Program-made: the position numbers and the translations under genes
Assembly: GCA_031290675.1 (NCBI GenBank)
Contig: JAITNC010000171.1
Coordinates: 1 to 7,711, forward strand
Length of the DNA stretch: 7,711 nt
Direction of reading: 5' to 3'
From: Campylobacteraceae bacterium
Lineage (GTDB): Bacteria > Campylobacterota > Campylobacteria > Campylobacterales > Campylobacteraceae
The notes under the pieces: model-generated
Told to the model about the DNA's origin: nothing
Database searches by the model: none
The model's input: the letters and a program-made list of their open reading frames with translations, nothing else
Shown: in pieces, positions 4,415 to 7,711 of the stretch
Layout: the number at the start of each line of letters is the position of its first letter
Numbering within the stretch: the stretch's first letter is position 1

Positions 4415-5758
4415 TTATTTATGCAGTATCTCCAAAACAGCCTCTTCGCACAATTTAACCGCTTCATCTATCGTTTCTTCTTTGATTTTCAAAGATGGAT
4501 TGAAGTAGAGTACGTTCCCCAAAGGACGCAATAACAAGCCTTTTGTGAGGGCTTTTTTGTATATCTCATAACCCATACGCCGCTTTGCGTCAAAACCCTC
4601 TTTTGTCTTTTTGTCAATGACCAATTCTATGGCGTTTATCAGTCCGATATGGCGGATTTCACCCACATTTTTATGCTCCAAAAGAGCGTTTGAGAGCCTA
4701 TCGTGCAGATATACCGCTTTTTTGCTTGCGTTTTGAAGTATCGGCTCGTCCTCAAAAATCTTTAAAACAGCGAGTGCAGCGGCACAGCCGAGCGGATTTC
4801 CACTGTAAGTATGGCTATGCATAAAAGCTTTGCCCTCGTTATAATCAGCGTAAAAAGCCCTATAAACAGCCTCGCTCACAGCCGTAACGGCGAACGGCAT
4901 ATATCCGCCGCTTATCCCCTTTGAAAGGCACATGATGTCAGGCGAGATGTCGGCGTGGTCGCAGGCGAACATCTTACCCGTGCGCCCAAAACCTGTCGCT
5001 ATCTCGTCCGCTATCAAAAGCACACCGTACTCATCGCAGATGGCACGCAAAAGTTTCAGATACAGCGGCGGATATATGCGCATTCCGGCACTCCCCTGCA
5101 CCAAAGGCTCAATGATGATAGCGCAGCTCTCATCTCCAAAACGCTCAAACATCTCTCGGGCTTTTGCAAAACATTCGCACGAGCAGTTATCGCGATTTTT
5201 GCCATACGCACAGCGGTAACAATCAGGCGCTTCAATGCGCAAAACGTCCATCAACATCGGCTTGTACATCTTTGCGTACAAGTCCATCGCGCCGAGCGAC
5301 AAAGCGCCGATAGTTTCGCCGTGATAACCCTCGCTCAGGCACATAAATCTTTTTTTGTGAGGCTTGCCGCTCTGGAGTTGATACTGAAAGCTCATCTTCA
5401 AAGCGCACTCAACGGACGCCGAACCATTGTCTGAAAAGTTCAATTTTGTAAGCTGGCTTGGGAGAATGGAGGAGAGTTTTTCGGCAAAATCAATCGCCGG
5501 AGTATGCGAAAAGTTGGCAAATATCACGTGTTCTATCTTTTCAAGCTGCTCTTTGATGGCGGCGTTTATCTTTGGCTCACAGTGTCCAAAGAGGTTGCAC
5601 CACCACGAGCTGATGATGTCTATGTACTGTTTGCCGTCTATGTCGTATAGGTAGGAGCCCTCGCCGCGCTCTATGATGATGGGCGGCAGCTGCTCATAAT
5701 CCTTCATCTGCGAACACGGGTGCCAGATGTATTGCAAGTCTTTTTGTTGGTAATTCAT
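4415..5758 (-). CDS. Adenosylmethionine-8-amino-7-oxononanoate aminotransferase (DAPA synthase)
   Basis: 447 residues. A PLP-dependent class III aminotransferase that converts KAPA to 7,8-diaminopelargonate, usually with S-adenosylmethionine as amino donor. Visible motifs are WHPCSQM (12-18), SSWWCNLFGH (50-59, substrate-pocket tryptophans), GYHG (144-147), DEIATGFGRTG (251-261) with the cofactor-binding Asp251, LSKGISGG (278-285) with the PLP lysine Lys280, and RPLGN (411-415) with the substrate-binding arginine. A cysteine-rich insert, CYRC...CSCEC (180-196), is present; I recall similar inserts in some BioA lineages. The chosen ATG has GAGG seven bases upstream. A GTG at 5770 would give a 451-residue form overlapping the bioD stop by four bases but lacks a good ribosome-binding site. 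It is the last gene of the operon. Confidence 0.95.
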   Translation of the reverse strand: MNYQQKDLQYIWHPCSQMKDYEQLPPIIIERGEGSYLYDIDGKQYIDIISSWWCNLFGHCEPKINAAIKEQLEKIEHVIFANFSHTPAIDFAEKLSSILPSQLTKLNFSDNGSASVECALKMSFQYQLQSGKPHKKRFMCLSEGYHGETIGALSLGAMDLYAKMYKPMLMDVLRIEAPDCYRCAYGKNRDNCSCECFAKAREMFERFGDESCAIIIEPLVQGSAGMRIYPPLYLKLLRAICDEYGVLLIADEIATGFGRTGKMFACDHADISPDIMCLSKGISGGYMPFAVTAVSEAVYRAFYADYNEGKAFMHSHTYSGNPLGCAAALAVLKIFEDEPILQNASKKAVYLHDRLSNALLEHKNVGEIRHIGLINAIELVIDKKTKEGFDAKRRMGYEIYKKALTKGLLLRPLGNVLYFNPSLKIKEETIDEAVKLCEEAVLEILHK

Positions 5759-5766
5759 TTTCCGCC

Positions 5767-6426
5767 TCACTCAAAAAGCGATTTTAACGCTTCTTTGTCT
5801 GTCTTTAAAGCCGTATCGCCCTCTTTTACTATCGCTATGGGGCGGAGGGCGGTGAGATTTTGTATCATTTTGATATTGTCATCTTCCATAACGCCGCCCT
5901 TGTATCTGTTGAAAATCAGCCCTTTTATTGGGATTTGCCGGCTCTTGAGGTACTCCACTGTAAGCACGGCGGAGTTGATGCCGCCAAGAGCGCAGGAGCA
6001 GACTACCACGACGCTAAGGCGCAAAGCTTTGATGATATCTTCAAGCATCAAAACGACCTCATCATAGCGTATCGGACAGACGATACCGCCGCTTCCCTCA
6101 ACCACCATAAACTGATGTTTTGACGAGAGTTTGCGATAATCAGCACAAATCGTGTCAAGATTTGGCGCATTTCCCTCCAACTTCGCCGCAAGATGAGGGG
6201 AGAGGGCGGCTTTGTACACAAAAGAGACCAGCTCGCCCGCCTCCTCGCTTAGAGCAGCGAAATTTTTCACATAAAGTGCGTCATTGTTTGTGTCATCAAA
6301 ACCGCTCATCGCCGCTTTATAATAACCAACATCAAAGCCAAAATCTTTCACTTTTTTAGCGATAAGAGCGGATACGAAAGTCTTGCCGACATCAGTTCCC
6401 GTAGCGGTTACAAAAATGCCGCTCAT
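5767..6426 (-). CDS. Dethiobiotin synthetase
   Basis: 219 residues, normal length. The ATP-dependent enzyme closes the ureido ring of DAPA with CO2 to give dethiobiotin. The P-loop GTDVGKT lies at residues 10-16 (Lys15, Thr16). YYKAAMSG (35-42) carries Lys37, the substrate/carbamate-contacting lysine of the family. VVEGSGG (108-114) is the conserved acidic glycine-rich loop, and IFNRYKGG (171-178) fits the nucleotide base-binding part. The start ATG overlaps the bioWF stop as ATGA (6426-6423), a classic translational-coupling arrangement. The end lies eight bases upstream of the chosen bioA ATG. All key residues are present. Confidence 0.95.
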   Translation of the reverse strand: MSGIFVTATGTDVGKTFVSALIAKKVKDFGFDVGYYKAAMSGFDDTNNDALYVKNFAALSEEAGELVSFVYKAALSPHLAAKLEGNAPNLDTICADYRKLSSKHQFMVVEGSGGIVCPIRYDEVVLMLEDIIKALRLSVVVVCSCALGGINSAVLTVEYLKSRQIPIKGLIFNRYKGGVMEDDNIKMIQNLTALRPIAIVKEGDTALKTDKEALKSLFE

Positions 6427-7711
6427 ATATATCTCGCTATGGCTTTCGCGGCGGCTTTTAACTCGGACTTTTTGTGGGACGACATCAAAACCACCCGCAG
6501 CATCGCCTCGCCCTTCGCCACTGTCGGGTAGCGGATAGCACTGATATAAAAGCCCTCTTTTTTGAGCTTTTCGGCGTATTTGAGTGCTTTTTTTTCATCG
6601 CCTATCACGATGGGGATTATCGCCGTTTCGGACGTGGCGTTTACACCGTGTGTTTGCAGAGATTTGCAAAAAAAGCGGACATTGTTTTGCAATTTTGAAA
6701 CTATCTTGGGTTTTGTCTGTATGATGTGCAGGGCTTTGATACTCGCCGCTACTACGCCCACGCTCAGAGCCGTAGAAAATATAAAACTTCTCGCGTTGTT
6801 GATGAGAAAATCTATCAATACTTTTTTGCCGCACACATATCCGCCTTCACTGCCAAACGCTTTGGAGCAAGTGCCGATGATGATGTCGGGTTTTTGCTTT
6901 AGCCCAAAATGCTCGCAAACTCCTCCGCCATTTTCGCCGATGACCCCGCTCGCGTGCGCTTCGTCTATCATGGAGTACATGCCGTATCGCTCGCTGATGT
7001 CCAAAAGGCGGGGCAAGTTTACTATATCGCCGTCCATACTGAACACCCCATCGCTCACGATAAGCCCTTTGCGGCCGGCGTAGAGCTTCACTTTTGCCTC
7101 CAAATCGTCCATATCGTTGTGCTTGTAAACGACCGTTTTTGCCCTGCCAAGCCTACAGCCGTCAATGATACTTGCGTGGTTTTTCTCATCGCTGAAAATC
7201 ACCCACTCTTTGGAAGCGATAGCCGATATCGTCCCGACATTTGCCATATATCCCGTGTTGAACAGCAGGGCGGCCTCCGTGCCCTTCCACACAGATAGCA
7301 TACTCTCAAGCTTTGAGTGCAGGGGCGTTGAGCCCGTCGTAAGTCTTGAGCCGCCCGAGCCTGTGCCGAACTTGCGTGTCATGCTGATGGCGTAAGATTT
7401 GACGCTTTTGTCGTTGGCGAGGTCAAGGTAGTCGTTGGAGGCGAGCATGAGCATATCTTGGCTGTTGTACTTCACGTGTGCGCTTTGGGCGGACTGCATT
7501 TGCGGTATCTCTCTAAAAAGATTGTCCGCTTTTTTGGCTTCAAGGCTCTCCTCAAACTCCACCCACTTCTCTTTTTTGGCACTGTTTAAAACAGGAATGT
7601 CCGTCACTAAAACAGGCTTGCTTTGCAGATAATTTATACACTCATTTACGTGAGATTTATCGCCATTGTAGAGCAGTATTCGCCCGCCTTTATCGTCGCC
7701 CAAATCCTTCA
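6423..7711 (-). CDS. BioW-BioF fusion, 5' end outside the window (pimeloyl-CoA synthetase tail plus KAPA synthase)
   Basis: The frame is open to the right edge, so the start lies beyond 7711; the first complete codons read Lys-Asp-Leu. Counting from the TTG at 7703, residues 46-426 are a complete BioF, the PLP enzyme joining pimeloyl-CoA (or -ACP) and alanine to give KAPA. Its motifs are SNDYLDL (89-95), GTGSGGSRLTTG (113-124), His176 in DEKNHAS, Asp247 and His250 in IDEAHASG, and PLP lysine Lys281 in GTCSKAFGSEGG. The preceding 40 residues are not BioF. The pattern GGRILLYNGD, then INYLQSKPVLVTDI resembles, from memory, the C-terminus of Bacillus BioW. BioW makes pimeloyl-CoA from pimelate, ATP and CoA. 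A fusion would carry out consecutive steps. The BioW catalytic core is outside the window. The TTG at 7703 is unlikely to be the true start. Confidence 0.9.
   Translation of the reverse strand, partial: KDLGDDKGGRILLYNGDKSHVNECINYLQSKPVLVTDIPVLNSAKKEKWVEFEESLEAKKADNLFREIPQMQSAQSAHVKYNSQDMLMLASNDYLDLANDKSVKSYAISMTRKFGTGSGGSRLTTGSTPLHSKLESMLSVWKGTEAALLFNTGYMANVGTISAIASKEWVIFSDEKNHASIIDGCRLGRAKTVVYKHNDMDDLEAKVKLYAGRKGLIVSDGVFSMDGDIVNLPRLLDISERYGMYSMIDEAHASGVIGENGGGVCEHFGLKQKPDIIIGTCSKAFGSEGGYVCGKKVLIDFLINNARSFIFSTALSVGVVAASIKALHIIQTKPKIVSKLQNNVRFFCKSLQTHGVNATSETAIIPIVIGDEKKALKYAEKLKKEGFYISAIRYPTVAKGEAMLRVVLMSSHKKSELKAAAKAIARYI

Noticed and set aside
4955..5434. 159-codon plus-strand frame opposite bioA, and similar long frames opposite bioD and bioWF
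   Set aside because: They are antisense shadows of well-supported biotin genes, made possible by the higher GC content, and show no motifs or start signals.

Overview
The window looks like a bacterial chromosomal segment with two compositional halves. By eye, the right part (about 4415-7711, minus strand) is moderately GC-rich and densely packed with biotin genes. The left and central part (1-4385) is AT-rich and accessory in character. The taxon cannot be fixed from the sequence alone. The AT-rich background, a BioA with a cysteine-rich insert, and a BioW-BioF fusion would fit a deep-branching group such as Campylobacterota or Deferribacterota, but that is a guess.

Layout. Bases 1-120 hold a cluster of TTGACYAA-type boxes in degenerate inverted repeats and no gene. 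Bases 122-545 hold no credible gene but are packed with short palindromic repeat elements on both strands. Bases 551-2902 (minus) encode a 783-residue multidomain protein with an SGNH/GDSL-hydrolase-like middle and a citrate-lyase-ligase (CitC) type nucleotidyltransferase C-terminus. The linker between those two domains is encoded by one of the same repeat elements, inserted in frame. Bases 2903-3164 are an AT-rich intergenic region with a promoter, a perfect 24-bp palindrome and a G7 tract. Bases 3165-3683 (plus) are a 5'-truncated Fic-domain protein that keeps the catalytic loop and a C-terminal winged helix. Bases 3832-4385 are a complete DinJ/YafQ-type toxin-antitoxin pair with a strong palindromic operator candidate. 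It converges on the biotin operon.

The biotin operon reads right to left as bioWF (5' end outside the window), bioD and bioA. The bioWF/bioD junction is a 4-base ATGA overlap and the bioD/bioA junction is 8 bases. The right-edge protein starts inside what I recognise as the C-terminal tail of BioW (pimeloyl-CoA synthetase) and continues without a stop into BioF. The operon would therefore take pimelate through pimeloyl-CoA, KAPA and DAPA to dethiobiotin. bioB is not in the window.

The most interesting signal is the repeat superfamily. Different elements share the frame GTCAT...ATCTC/G or ATCC, but the bases inside these ends change in a matched way, so an outer stem is always kept (TTC/GAA, TGC/GCA, TCG/CGA, TTGC/GCAA). 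In the 39-bp class, three copies have a 13+13+13 layout in which the central 13 bases differ yet always form a hairpin. One of these copies is part of a protein-coding gene.
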